Source: Trichopria drosophilae
Taxonomy: Eukaryota; Arthropoda; Insecta; Hymenoptera; Diapriidae
Reading direction: 5' to 3'
DNA length: 64,000 nucleotides
NCBI GenBank assembly: GCA_030407085.1
Contig: CM059582.1
Span: forward strand, 90,694,501-90,758,500
The notes beneath the pieces were generated by a model that saw only the letters and a program-made list of their open reading frames with translations, was not told the origin of the DNA and made no database searches. Shown here in pieces: positions 11,490 through 22,326 of the stretch. Both the position numbers and the translations under genes were made by a program. Position 1 is the first letter of the stretch. Each line of letters starts with the position of its first letter.

Positions 11490-11819
11490 AATCCTTTGAA
11501 GACTACCCCAGCAGTTTTAACGTCCCACCCAATCCATCACAAGGCCATTTACCATGTGATGTTGGGAAAAAATGCCATCAGTTTCAATACCAAAATCAGA
11601 TTTATAACACAGATTTATAAAGTTATTTTTATTTTTGTATTGAGCGCTAGCTCCATCAGAAAAATAGATTATTTTTTCAATTCCCACTAAATGTATTGTT
11701 AAAAATTCTATTAAACAGCTCTGAAAAACATAAACTGCAGCAGTATCGTGATGTAAACATTCAGAAATAATAACTAAATTTTTAATTCTTATTTTATCAA
11801 CACTCATATCAAGGCTCAT
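11490..11819 (-). pseudogene. SDG-motif mobile-element ORF, copy 2 (fragment)
   Basis: A 100-codon minus-strand frame carries LVIISECLHHDTAAVYVFQ and IIYFSDGASAQYKNKNNF, the counterparts of the motifs in copy 1. The expected SHGK...CDG segment is diverged to SQHHMVNGLVMDWVG, and the frame is lost by a frameshift near 11520. Related coding sequence can be traced to about 11420. The fragment sits between two direct copies of the palindrome arm inside the piggyBac-like element. It keeps the SDG aspartate. Confidence 0.55.
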
Positions 11820-12690
11820 TTTAAAGGTGATGAAATTGTCTTTATTCCCATATGAATATTTTAAAAAATTGTTTATATAAAGCGATTGTTATAAGCAATT
11901 GAATATTAGAAAGTCCATTTACCGCTCGAGCCCGACAGTATGCAAATTTTGTTATTGCACCATTGAATTCCTTGGAAAATTTCCTACAAGAAACATATTT
12001 TTCCAGAATGGCGATTTTATATGTTCTATGTCAAATAAATAATTTTCCGACGGTAGATTGCGCGCCGTAGAGCATGGCGCTATGGGCGGTAGCGAGTTGC
12101 GCAGTGCATGCGTTCTCCTTGTAATGCCTACAAATTGCTACAAACATTACTAGTGTAGTATTAATAGTAATAAAAGTAATAATGTAATTTGGGGAGAGTG
12201 TCCTAAATCCGACCATGCCGTCTTTAGTACTATATTCTTTATCTAGAGATATCTCCCGTAGGTATGTCAAGCTGGCGTATCCACATCGCAAAAATGAAAT
12301 TTAAATCCTGGCATCATTTAAAGCTAATTTAATGCTAATTTAATGCTCCTATGCCGAATTTAAAGCTCTTCGTTAAAGCGGAAAAATCTGTGATGTTTTA
12401 CAGCGTAAAACCAGTGACCGAGGAGCTATACGAAAATTCTTTTAGGACCATAATTTAAAGCTAATTTAATGCTCTCAAAATACCCTAGTCCGAATTTTCC
12501 ACGACCAGTATAACCCGTGCTATGCGCATGCGCGAATTTTGTACCAAGAGGGAAGTGGCTCGTAGAAACGTCGTAAGCGATTTATTTCGCAGGCATAATA
12601 TAGGGCTCATTTAATGCTGATTTAATACCCAAATACCGAATTTATAGCTATTCGCTAATAAGAAAATAACGAATGGATGCGCTAGCTTGA
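11811..12690 (+). repeat. Long palindrome, left arm
   Basis: The arm is an almost exact inverse complement of 15175-16045, and an 86-codon frame in each arm (12031-12291 minus, 15569-15829 plus) is identical because of this. Such long arms separated by about 2.5 kb could fold into a large hairpin. The arm contains recurring ATTTAAAGCTAATTTAATGC words that continue into the 308-bp repeats. Confidence 0.8.
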
Positions 12691-13275
12691 CGTCAAGCTG
12701 GTGCGTCCACAGCGTAAAACCAGTGACTGAGCAGCTATATGAAAATTCTGTTAGGCCATAATTTAAAGCTAATTTAATGCTCTCAAAATACCCTAGTCCG
12801 AATTTTCCACGACCAGTATAACCCGTGCTATGCGCATGCGCGAGTTTTTGACCAAGAGGGAAGTGGCTCGTAGAAACGTCGAAAGCGGTTTATTTCGCAG
12901 GCATAATTTACAGCTCATTTAATGCTAATTTAATGCCCAAATACCGAATTTATAGCTATTCGCTAATAAGAAAAAAACGAATGAATGCGCTAGCTTGACG
13001 TCAAGCTGGCGCGTCCACAGCGTAAAACCAGTGACTGAGGAGCTATACGAAAATTCTGTTAGGGCCGTAATTTAAAGCTAATTTAATGCTCTCAAAATAC
13101 CCTAGTCCGAATTTTCCACGACCAGTATAACCCGTGCTATGCGCATGCGCGAGTTTTGGACCAAGAAGGAAGTGGCTCGTAGAAGCGTCGTAAGTAATTT
13201 ATTTCGCAAGCATAATTTAGGGCTCATTTCATGCTAATTTAATGCTCAAATACCGTATTTATAGCTATTCGCTAA
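12400..13275 (+). repeat. Three tandem ~308-bp units
   Basis: The landmark CCCTAGTCCGAATTTTCC occurs at 12483, 12792 and 13100, spacing 309 and 308 bp. Each unit also has TATGCGCATGCGCGA, AAGTGGCTCGTAGAAACGTC and, in most, AGCTTGACGTCAAGCTGG. Two further units in inverse orientation occupy about 14985-15560. No ORF crosses the array. Confidence 0.8.
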
Positions 13276-14984
13276 TAAGATCTAATAAAACCTTGTTTCG
13301 ATGAGAGTTTTGCTGTCGACAGAAGTTTTCAGATTTTTTATATTTTTTAGAGTAAAAAAAGGATGATTGTGCGCTTTTTTATATTTCCAACGTTCTGAAG
13401 TGCATTTTGAAGAAGTTTTTTCTCTCGTGCTGTCTAAAAACATTTTTTGAAAATAATAATCTGATATTTTGTAAGATCTCTCAATTCGAAGTAGACCTGT
13501 ATTAATATTTTCAAAGACAAATTGAATGGCAATAAAATTTTTAAGATAAATAATATCGGTATCATATTTTATTCATTAAAAGTACATTCCACTTTATTTA
13601 ACAATAGCATTAATAAATAACCTTTATATCGCAAAAATATTGTAAAATTGCGGATTAATTATTTGGCCTCAATAAGGGTAGACGACAAATTTTCAAGCTG
13701 CGTACGGCACTGAAAATTGCACAGAACTCATGCGCAACACAATTAGAAGTCCCGAGGTATTCGGTTCCGTGAATTTAGAAGTCCCGAGGTTCTACTGTAA
13801 TTTATTAGAAAATGTCTTTTGATATTCGGGACAAAAATTGGCGTCTCAAAACTTTTATTCTTGCTATTTTTTAAGCATTTTATTTTAGAAAAAGGTGTTT
13901 TATTGCAAAACTATTGTTAAATCCTTTATTTTCATAAAAAGTGGACCATAATAGAGCTGGTGACTTTTCAACTTCATGCCGTAATATTATTTTTTGTTTG
14001 TTTACACTCGGTGGACAAAATGCGTACTTGTCTTAAGTATCGGAAAAGTATGGTGTTAACTGTTTTTCAATAGGCCCGCATTCAATGAATGTTAGAACTC
14101 CTACAAACGAACAAGTAATTGAACTAAATAGCATATTTCAAACTCATTTAGCTTATAACCGATAAATAAAATATAGGAGATAATGGGATAGCCCCGGCCA
14201 CCTGAGCTTTTTCTGCCGCAACTTGAAAAATAATGTGTGAAAAACGATATAAAAAGATGGAAGTATTCTTTCTACCTCAACAAGCATAACTCAAACAAGT
14301 TTGCTGAAATAATAGGTTTTGTTCGTCAGCGTAGCAAATTAATTTACATATCAATTTTTGTTACTGTCTAAAGTGTGGCGGGTAGCTCCGGCTATAAAGA
14401 AGAACGAACACAATTAATAATAATAATAATAATAATACGTCTTTATTCATTTACAGATTATACACTTTTATAACTGTTACAGCTACAATTAGGATTTCAA
14501 TTATTTAATCTGTAAGAAAAGGGCGAGTCTCAACTAATATAAACGATAAAAATTTAACACAATATATTTTAGAAATACTTACCACCGACAACATTTTGCA
14601 CCGTTACTTCAAATTGAGGTCAGTGAAATGAAAGTATCGTTAACGAAATCTTCGTAAGTGGTATAAGTGCTGATTATGGTATTCAACATTTTAGGTTTTA
14701 AATGTCATTTTTAAGGTGAACTCCAAAATAAATCGCTTCAGATATTTCCGCTTTCCCCCCTTAGCTAACTATAACTATAAAATCGAACTTAGATATTTTA
14801 GGAGCCTTCGATGAGCCTTAAATCACAAACTTAAAAAAATGTATAGGTCCTGTACCGTTAGTTTTACGTCACGGATACGCTTGTTTAACATCAAATTCCT
14901 GCATTAGTGAGGAACATTAAATTCGGTTTTGGAGCCTTCAATTAGCCTTAAATAAGCCCTAAAGTGTATCTATGAAATAATCGT
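13276..14984. other. Centre of the palindrome; no gene seen
   Basis: This AT-rich spacer holds no convincing ORF. Small features are a direct repeat of TTAGAAGTCCCGAGGT (13743 and about 13777) ending in a pogo-like GGTTCTACTG, and an (AAT)n run near 14408-14440. At 14160-14395 two loosely inverse GC-richer words (ATAGCCCCGGCCAC, GTAGCTCCGGCTAT) could bound a small element. Confidence 0.3.
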
Positions 14985-16262
14985 TTCTACGGACCTCTTT
15001 CTTCTTAGTCGCATACACACGCATGCGCGTAGCACGGGTTACACTGGTCGTGGAAAATTCGGACTAGGGTATTTTGAGAGCATTAAATTAGCTTTAAATT
15101 ATGGCCCTAACAGAATTTTCATATAGCTCCTCAGTCGCTGATTTACGCTGTGGACGCGCCAGCTTGACGTCAAGCTAGCGCATCCATTCGTTATTTTCTT
15201 ATTAGCGAATAGCTATAAATTCGGTATTTGGGTATTAAATCAGCATTAAATGAGCCCTATATTATGCCTGCGAAATAAATCGCTTACGACGTTTCTACGA
15301 GCCACTTCCCTCTTGGTACAAAACTCGCGCATGCGCATAGCACGGGTTATACTGGTCGTGGAAAATTCGGACTAGGGTATTTTGAGAGCATTAAATTAGC
15401 TTTAAATTATGGTCCTAAAAGAATTTTCGTATAGCTCCTCGGTCACTGGTTTTACGCTGTAAAACATCACAGATTTTTCCGCTTTAACGAAGAGCTTTAA
15501 ATTCGGCATAGGAGCATTAAATTAGCATTAAATTAGCTTTAAATGATGCCAGGATTTAAATTTCATTTTTGCGATGTGGATACGCCAGCTTGACATACCT
15601 ACGGGAGATATCTCTAGATAAAGAATATAGTACTAAAGACGGCATGGTCGGATTTAGGACACTCTCCCCAAATTACATTATTACTTTTATTACTATTAAT
15701 ACTACACTAGTAATGTTTGTAGCAATTTGTAGGCATTACAAGGAGAACGCATGCACTGCGCAACTCGCTACCGCCCATAGCGCCATGCTCTACGGCGCGC
15801 AATCTACCGTCGGAAAATTATTTATTTGACATAGAACATATAAAATCGCCATTCTGGAAAAATATGTTTCTTGTAGGAAATTTTCCAAGGAATTCAATGG
15901 TGCAATAACAAAATTTGCATACTGTCGGGCTCGAGCGGTAAATGGACTTTCTAATATTCAATTGCTTATAACAATCGCTTTATATAAACAATTTTTTAAA
16001 ATATTCATATGGGAATAAAGACAATTTCATCACCTTCAAAATGAGCCCCGGCTGAAGTCAATCGGATAAATAGAACCGGAGTTATGGCAATTCAAAAAAG
16101 TGCAGAATTGGCGAGTATTACACATTTCAAACCGCCATATTTTCGAAAATATTGATTAAAAAAAAATCCAGAAACACTTGTCGACTTTTTTTTTGTATAA
16201 GGAACGCATAACAAAATTTAGAAGCAAATTAAAATTGTCAACCAATATTTTTTATGAAATCC
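14985..16262 (-). repeat. Long palindrome, right arm with two ~308-bp units
   Basis: Inverse complement of the left arm, contiguous here rather than interrupted. 15175-16045 pairs with 11811-12690, and 15705-16262 pairs with 10548-11110. The tandem landmark appears inverted at 15061 and 15369, 308 bp apart. The intact right arm shows that the left arm was the one altered by duplication and by the SDG-motif fragment. Confidence 0.75.
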
Positions 16263-18150
16263 CAAGATCGCGTTAAGATTAAATCACATTAGTTTTATAT
16301 CACATTTTATTTATATTGTAAGAGAATCTGCTGATAACTATTATTTAAGGACAATTATATTAGGAACTAGGTTCATGTGACCAGGGACTCGTGAGCCATT
16401 CCTTAAGTTTGTCGATAACTAGATGAGATTTTTCTTCACTAGGATCAGTATTTTCTTCGAGAACATCCACTTCCCCCTCTGAAAGCCACTCTGCATCTTC
16501 GTGTACAGAAATCTAGTTGAATCTGTCATCGAATCAAAACCTTCATTCGGTCATGAATTATACAAATTCAACAAGATTTCTGTGCACTTTAAAGTTTTAA
16601 CCGACCTAGTGACAACGCGAATTAACGCGTTTGGGTGTACATTTGACGTAAGATTTCGTCGACCTCCTCCCCCCCCCCACCCCCCCCCACCCCTAACATG
16701 CTGACGTAATGCTGGAATGACCCCCTAGTAGAAAAACATGATGTTTTCAGGACGCATTCTTTATAAGTATCGAGTTTTCGACACAATACGTTACTTTGAG
16801 TGAGCTAAAATATCTTGCAAGGGTGCACTCGATAGTTGTACTTAAAAGATACACTGGTGTATATTTTAAATTTTCGATGTTAGGTTCAAAATGGCTACTA
16901 CATTTACAAATTCCATTCCAAAGGTCATTTAAAAAAACTGAAAAAAATTTAGAGTATTCTTTAACCAATTCTAAGACATTTTCGTTCTATGGACATTTGC
17001 GTCAAAGTATATAGTTTAAAAAAAAAATATAAAACTTTTATGGATTTCAATACTAATAATTAATTTTCTTGAAAACTACAGAATTTCTTTAAAGCAAAAA
17101 GTCTTCGAATTGGTTAAAGAATACTCTCAAATTTTTTCAGATTTTTTAAATGACTTTTTTTTCAAAAAAATACGATTTTTGTCCACAGTTTTCAAGAAAA
17201 AAGTTAAATTTTGAAAAGCAATTTGTAATTGTAGTGGCCGTTTTGAATCTGACATAAAAAATTTCAAATATACACCTACATTTACAAATTCCTTTTTAAA
17301 ATTTAACAATTTTTTTTCTTGAAAACTATGGACTTTAGAGAAAATTTTATAAGAAAAATTATACTCTAGAATAAGTCGAAGAATACCCAAGAATTTTTTC
17401 AAAATATATGATCACAATTTTTTATTTTTTAATATAAGTTCAATTGAAAAATTCAAAAAATCGAAATGTTGAAGAAAGTCATTTAAAAAAGGTCATTTAA
17501 AAAAACTGAAAAAAATTTAGAGTATTCTTTAACCAATTCTAAGACATTTTCGTTCTATGGACATTTGCGTCAAAGTATATAGTTTAAAAAAAAAATATAA
17601 AACTTTTATGGATTTCAATACTAATAATTAATTTTCTTGAAAACTACAGAATTTCTTTAAAGCAAAAAGTCTTCGAATTGGTTAAAGAATACTCTCAAAT
17701 TTTTTCAGATTTTTTAAATGACTTTTTTTTCAAAAAAATACGATTTTTGTCCACAGTTTTCAAGAAAAAAGTTAAATTTTGAAAAGCAATTTGTAATTGT
17801 AGTGGCCATTTTGAATCTGACATAAAAAATTTCAAATATACCCCAGCGTATCTTTTAAGGACAACTATCGAGTGCGCCCTTGCAATATATTTTATATAAC
17901 TCAAAGTAAGATATTGTATAGAAAGTTCGATGTTTGTAAAAATGCGTCCTGAAAAAATTACGTTTTTCTACTATACACGTCAAAATCATATATAAATTTC
18001 AATTTTTTAATAATTTTCTTACTATCATTCGAAAGAGCGGTCTCAAAAATGGTTGAATCGGATAGTATTTATTTTTTTCGAAATTTCTTTCATATTAAAA
18101 ATAAGCGTTGAAGTTGCAATAAAGTTTCTGTGCATTTCTGCGTTAATGGG
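16263..18150. repeat. Nested direct and inverted duplications, AT-rich
   Basis: A ~350-bp direct repeat occupies 16919-17270 and 17487-17840. A second inverted pair lies at about 16728-16925 and 17780-17980, with ends reading AGTAGAAAAACRT...TTTTCAGGACGCATT inward. The last 150-190 bp are the right end of the piggyBac-like element. A C-rich run is at 16672-16692. The short ORFs here are products of the duplication and show no coding character. Confidence 0.6.
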
Positions 18151-19967
18151 TTAAGACTCTGCAAACTCACGGATGTGCCCAGTTGAGGTATAAGCACCAT
18201 ATTAGTTGATGGGAACGGCTAATTAAAATCGGTGGAAGTGACAAAGAAAAGTACATTATCATCGATTCGTTGACTTACGATCGTTTTAAAGTAAGTCGTG
18301 AAAATTTCACGCAGGTAACGACAAGAAATTTGCAGCAGTGGGCATTGGCTGCAGCAAGCCAGTTCCCTAATTTTACATTTAAAGCGTCTCAATCCTGGGT
18401 ACACCCTTTTAAAGAGAAACATCACATTCGTCAATGAAAAGTTACGAAATTTGTGACGGAAAGAGAAACAGTCACCATGACGAAACAGTCAGCTGCCGAA
18501 ACATTTCGAAAACAAGTAAAAGCATTGATTCCCAAGTTTTCAAAGCAATTGGTAACAAATACTCATCAAACAGGTAAATGTCAAGTTTTTATTAATGTTT
18601 ACAATTCTTCTTTTAAATTGTCTTGAAAAAGTTAATATTTTCATAATTAATATTCATATTTTATTGAAGTATTCATAAATTTAAGAACAAAATTCAACTA
18701 TTTTAAATTATAATGCAGTTTTAATTATACTTTAATTGTGCCTCGAATTCAAAGCAATGTTTATATATAATATACAGTAGGTTATTGACTCGAAGTAATA
18801 CATTGTAATTTTCGATACACGAACGAAAAGCACTTTACGCACGCTGCATCAAACCAAAATTTCACAATTCAAGTTAACTGTTATTATTTACAATTAGCGG
18901 TATCGTTAATTCGATAACCAAATCGGTTTTTATATGTTATATTTTTTAATCGATTCGTCGGAAATATTGAGCACTTATTGAGATTATTTTGTTATATTTT
19001 CATATTATTTCATAGGGTGCCAATACCAGTCTGTATTCAACAAAAGTTTGTCAGAGAAAGGATCAAAAGCAGTTTTTGTAAAAAAAAAAGACATGAACTA
19101 AGTGACGCATTCATATACTGCCCAGTATGGTATTACCTTATTATTATTACAAGAAAGCACAGGTGTATTTGGACCCAGAGTTCAGAAAAGTATCTCCGAC
19201 TTTTGCAAAGTATATTCGAATGTTGTAACATCTTCCAAATTATTCCTTCCAAATGTACGCCACTGGTACAACCGTGTGATGTGTATTCTTACCGACAGGT
19301 AAAGAACATGATACAAAAAATTGCACAATTGTTCGTATCTTATAGAGAAATGGGGAAATTACGTCTCGCGAAGATTGCTTAAAAATTCACACCATTACAA
19401 AGCATCAGTTGTCATCTCCGGTGTTTAAAAATATGCTATAGTATGCTTGGTATGCGTGTCAACTATCCGAAGAGAGAGAAGTTTTTATGAATGTCAACGA
19501 AGTATGCTTTCAACTTGAAGCATTGAAAAAACCGTTCTACTGTAAAATCTTCGCGTGCACAAGATGTGCACGATGTTCCACAAGTTTTTTTTTTGAGTTC
19601 TTTTACGACAAGTATCACTGTGGAAATTGTATTGTAAATCCTGAGAATTAAACAATAAATGTAGAAGTTTTATATACTAATATAATAACGTATAATTTAT
19701 TCCATTATACAGTTTTATTATAATTTACATAATGTAATAAATATTATAAATGACACTAATAATAATGACATTAACAGTAATTATAATAATTAAATTTATT
19801 ATATCTTATTATTTTAAACGCATACACATTAAAAGTATTAGAAAGTAATAAAAATGTGTTTTTCCTTGACAATATAATGTTAAAAAGTATGAAAATAATT
19901 AGAATTAATAATTTTCATAATTTGTAAATAGTATATAAAAAAGTATGCATTAAAAAAAAAAAAAGTT

Positions 19968-20043
19968 GCGCACGCCGAGACTCGAACTCCTGTCCTATCT
20001 TGGACCGATAGAGACGTTCATCGCGTATTACAGCTAAGTGTAA
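19968..20043 (-). tRNA. Degenerate tRNA-like sequence
   Basis: The minus strand has an A-box-like TTAGCTGTAATACGCG, a perfect five-pair anticodon stem (CTATC/GATAG) around a seven-base loop GGTCCAA, and a good B box GAGTTCGAGTC. A run of about 14 T follows (plus-strand A run 19951-19964), which could end RNA polymerase III transcription. The acceptor and T stems pair poorly, and position 33 is G rather than T. It is probably a tRNA pseudogene or the head of a SINE, not a working tRNA gene. Confidence 0.35.
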
Positions 20044-20468
20044 GAACTTCAAACGCGATTTTCTCGAAAATGGCTGCGTATGTAGCTGAATGGCTTTCTG
20101 CGATTCAAAAGGGCACTAATTACTACATTATGTGAAAAGCTCGATAAAATGGGAGAGCAACGCTCCTGAAGTTCCCCTTGTCAGTACCATTACCTATACT
20201 ATTGTCATCATGAATTATGATAGCTATTCCTTTAGCTGCATAATAAGTTTGAAATCGCGTAAAATGAGGCGACCATCAACCTATTTCTGGAATTTCTATT
20301 TTCACCTCTTAATTAGTTCTCGTGCACATTGGAAACGATTGTTTCTAATTCGTTTCCTGGGGATTAAACTCTGAACTTTGAACAGAATTTTCGATCGACC
20401 TGTTCTTTAATAGTGTCTCATCGATAAAACGACCGTTGTTGCAATCGCTAACGTTAGGAATTCGTACT
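20044..20468. other. No clear gene; short repeat shared with 4550-4615
   Basis: Bases 20124-20185 match the element at 4478-4615 with an internal deletion. The rest may include the decayed downstream end of the minus-strand gene at 20469-21767, since a related frame (SDCNNGRFIDETLLKNRSIEN) runs from about 20500 to 20400. Confidence 0.3.
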
Positions 20469-21767
20469 TTATCTTTCATACGATACGTCTATTTCAAACG
20501 CGTCGTAAAGTTCAAAATTTTGTGCACTTTGCACTACAGAATTTATAAGATTCCACGTATCCTCTTGCCTCAAATTATTTATTGGTCTAAATGAAATCCC
20601 AGTAGGTTTTATTAAACTGGTAGAAGCGAAAGTTATCCCGATTAAATCGATATTGCTCTTATCGTTCACTCTTTCGACATTGTCATCCTTAGTTGTTAAA
20701 AAATGTTCTGAAATTATTAAATTGTACGGCTCATCAATCGCGTTACGTAAAATGTTAACTGGTTAATATTCATCGGTGGTTCGCGAATTTTAAAAATTAT
20801 TTTACGTCCCGGAACACCAAAAATATATTCTCGTGACGAAGGATTAACAACGATTGAATAATAAGTAATAAGATTAGCATCCATTTCCGTGGACATACCA
20901 CAGCCGTATTGGAAGACATTGTTACTGTGCTCTCTCCCAAGAAATACTACACTGTTGTTATCCTTGCGAAGCATAGTGCTGTCATTATCATCATCCTCAA
21001 AACCTTCACAATGGTTTTCTTTATCGTTGTCCATATCGTCGCCAAATTCATTGACGCTATTATCACTACAGATTTTGCCAACGTCGTAGCAGTCGTCACC
21101 GTCGTTGTCATCGTCGTCATCAATGTCAATATCCTCATCGTTGACGGCGTCGTTGTTGGCGTCGTCATCACACACGATACTATCTTCAATTTTAATGATC
21201 GATGTTTCCGACATCTGCTGTGGTGTCACCGTAAAACTGAAATTATCCGGAGTATTGGCAATATCAATTGTTGGAGTCGTCTTCGTCTGAAAGCAGAAAG
21301 AAAGTTGAGTTATTTTTTTTAACTTAATATTGCTATAGATTTATTTGTTTATTTTAAATATTTGCGTATATAACACGTAACGGGAACAAGTGTGCATTAT
21401 TCTTCATCAAAGTCTACCTGCACAAAGAATACCATGAAATGCACTTGTTTTAGCATATGTACAAAACAAAATTATAACATAAAAAATGCTTTTTTTACCA
21501 CGTACTCACTTGATTAAGTTATTCGTTTAACTTAAGTTAAGTTGATTTATTGCGGTCATATACGCAATTGATCCGATCTTCTGAATCCACTCTTGAAATA
21601 TCAGCTAATATTGGCTGTCGGGGATGATTTACAGCACTGTAGTGTTCTCCTGCGCGAAGGTCGTTTTCTCTAAAGGAACAGGAATCATCCAGTAAAACTG
21701 TTTCCTCTACGGATTCCAAGTCACCCGTTGCAATGGGCATCTCTTCTTGGAACAACGATTCATACAT
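20469..21767 (-). pseudogene. Acidic, possibly two-exon gene of unknown function, frame-broken
   Basis: The minus strand has a first block (21767-21537) starting MYESLFQEEMPIATGDLESV. A convincing acceptor site (pyrimidine tract then CAG, just before 21290) then opens a long block ending at 20717. That block contains a run of about 20 Asp/Asn/Glu residues and GVPGRKIIFKIREPP. A frameshift near 20740 leads to a third block with FRPINNLRQEDTWNLINSVV, ending at 20469. The last block resembles, from memory, the start of large proteins in some arthropod mobile elements; I cannot name them. The Asp run is real coding bias in this frame only. Two frame breaks suggest decay. Confidence 0.45.
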
Positions 21768-21782
21768 TTATGAAAATTTATA
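21717..21782 (+). repeat. 66-bp direct repeat, left copy
   Basis: The 66 bp CAAGTCACCCGTTGCAAT...GAAAATTTAT recur at 25298-25363 with three or four differences. The pair brackets the third SDG-motif copy and its nested pogo-like insertion. It overlaps the first coding block of the acidic gene. It is much longer than a normal target duplication. Confidence 0.8.
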
Positions 21783-22131
21783 TCAATTTAAATTTATTAT
21801 TTCTCGGATGGAGCCGCAACGCAATATAAAAGTGAAAAGAATTTTCGTATTTTAGTGTATCATATTCATGATTTTGGTATAAAAGCCGAATGGCACTTTT
21901 TTGCTACATCTCACGGAAAAAATGCTTGCGATGGAATTGGTGATAGGGGAGAGGCACGTAGGTTTGCCGGGTTTTGTTTTTCGGTCGCCATTTTCAACTG
22001 TGAGAAGTTCAAGAGTGTAGCTACATACCGTTGGAACGGTATTGTAGAGACAACATTTTAGGCGTTGCAGAAATGTATTCGGTTCAACAGCAAATATTTT
22101 GTGTGCATGATTTTTGACACCCTGAAAATTT

Positions 22132-22149
22132 GGCACGTAGGTTAAGCCA
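22132..22149 (+). repeat. Subterminal repeat of the pogo-like element, left
   Basis: GGCACGTAGGTTAAGCCA is a near match, inverted, to TGGCTCAACCTACGTGCC at 24474-24491, 24498-24514 and 24839-24856. The inner half also matches the TIR itself. Repeated subterminal words of this kind usually bind the transposase; that role is inferred. Confidence 0.7.
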
Positions 22150-22326
22150 GTCAAAAATTAAAAAAAAAAAATGGAATCAAAATAAATCAAACTCTTGAAT
22201 TTCAAAGATTTATTGTCTAGTTACTTATTCTGAATGTTTTTGTAATGATAAAGGACGAATATAAGTAAAAATAAATGAAAAAATGAAATGAAAATAAGGC
22301 AATATAAAAAATGTTTGATAGCTTCA

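Larger units (their letters stand above)
10343..18150. mobile_element. piggyBac-like TTAA-flanked composite element (7.8 kb, non-autonomous)
   Basis: TTAA occurs on both sides (10339-10342, 18151-18154) of ends that read GCCATTAACGCCGAAATGCA and CCCATTAACGCAGAAATGCA, each read inward. This is the target site and terminal layout of piggyBac elements. The outer ~190 bp on each side are inverse complements. No piggyBac transposase is seen inside. Instead it holds further palindromes, tandem repeats and an SDG-motif fragment. Removing it restores the host transposase frame, strong evidence that this is an insertion with single-TTAA duplication. Confidence 0.7.
9938..19380 (+). pseudogene. CENP-B/Tc5-type transposase, interrupted and decayed
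   Basis: The N-terminal part (9938-10342, ATG at 9938) has a TGA at codon 13 and a frameshift near 10280. The reading frame continues across the TTAA at 10339-10342 / 18151-18154 as if the 7.8-kb insert were absent. Downstream comes a helix-turn-helix region with RNLQQWALAAASQFPNF and SWVHPFKEKHHIRQ (stop at 18435-18437). A likely intron (18574-19015, GT...AG) separates it from the DDE part. There the expected catalytic Asp reads His (NTHQTG), there is a TAA at 19099-19101, and an internal deletion joins the YSNVVTSSK region to CTPLVQPCDVYSYRQVKN in another frame. The gene cannot be functional. Confidence 0.7.
9116..19931 (+). mobile_element. TA-flanked DNA transposon with ~310-bp TIRs, split by a nested element
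   Basis: Long terminal inverted repeats (9116-9428 and 19619-19931) begin CTATTTACAAATTATGAAAA and end near a CCACA motif. TA dinucleotides flank both sides (9114-9115, 19932-19933), the target duplication of the Tc1/mariner/pogo/Tc5 group. Between the TIRs, and outside the nested insertion 10343-18150, lies one broken plus-strand transposase gene. Without the insertion the element would be about 3 kb. It sits exactly at the (TATC)n tail of the LINE upstream. Confidence 0.75.

Noticed and set aside
12031..12291. An 86-codon frame repeated identically at 15569-15829
   Set aside because: The identity follows from the palindrome arms; the frame has no domain and is a by-product.
13740..13798. 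A pogo-like end (GGTTCTACTG with repeated AGAAGTCCCGAGG)
   Set aside because: Only one end is visible and no TA pair could be assigned; noted in the spacer entry only.
20909..21322. Val/Ile-rich plus-strand frame opposite the Asp run
   Set aside because: Shadow of the GAT/GAC-rich codons of the minus-strand gene.
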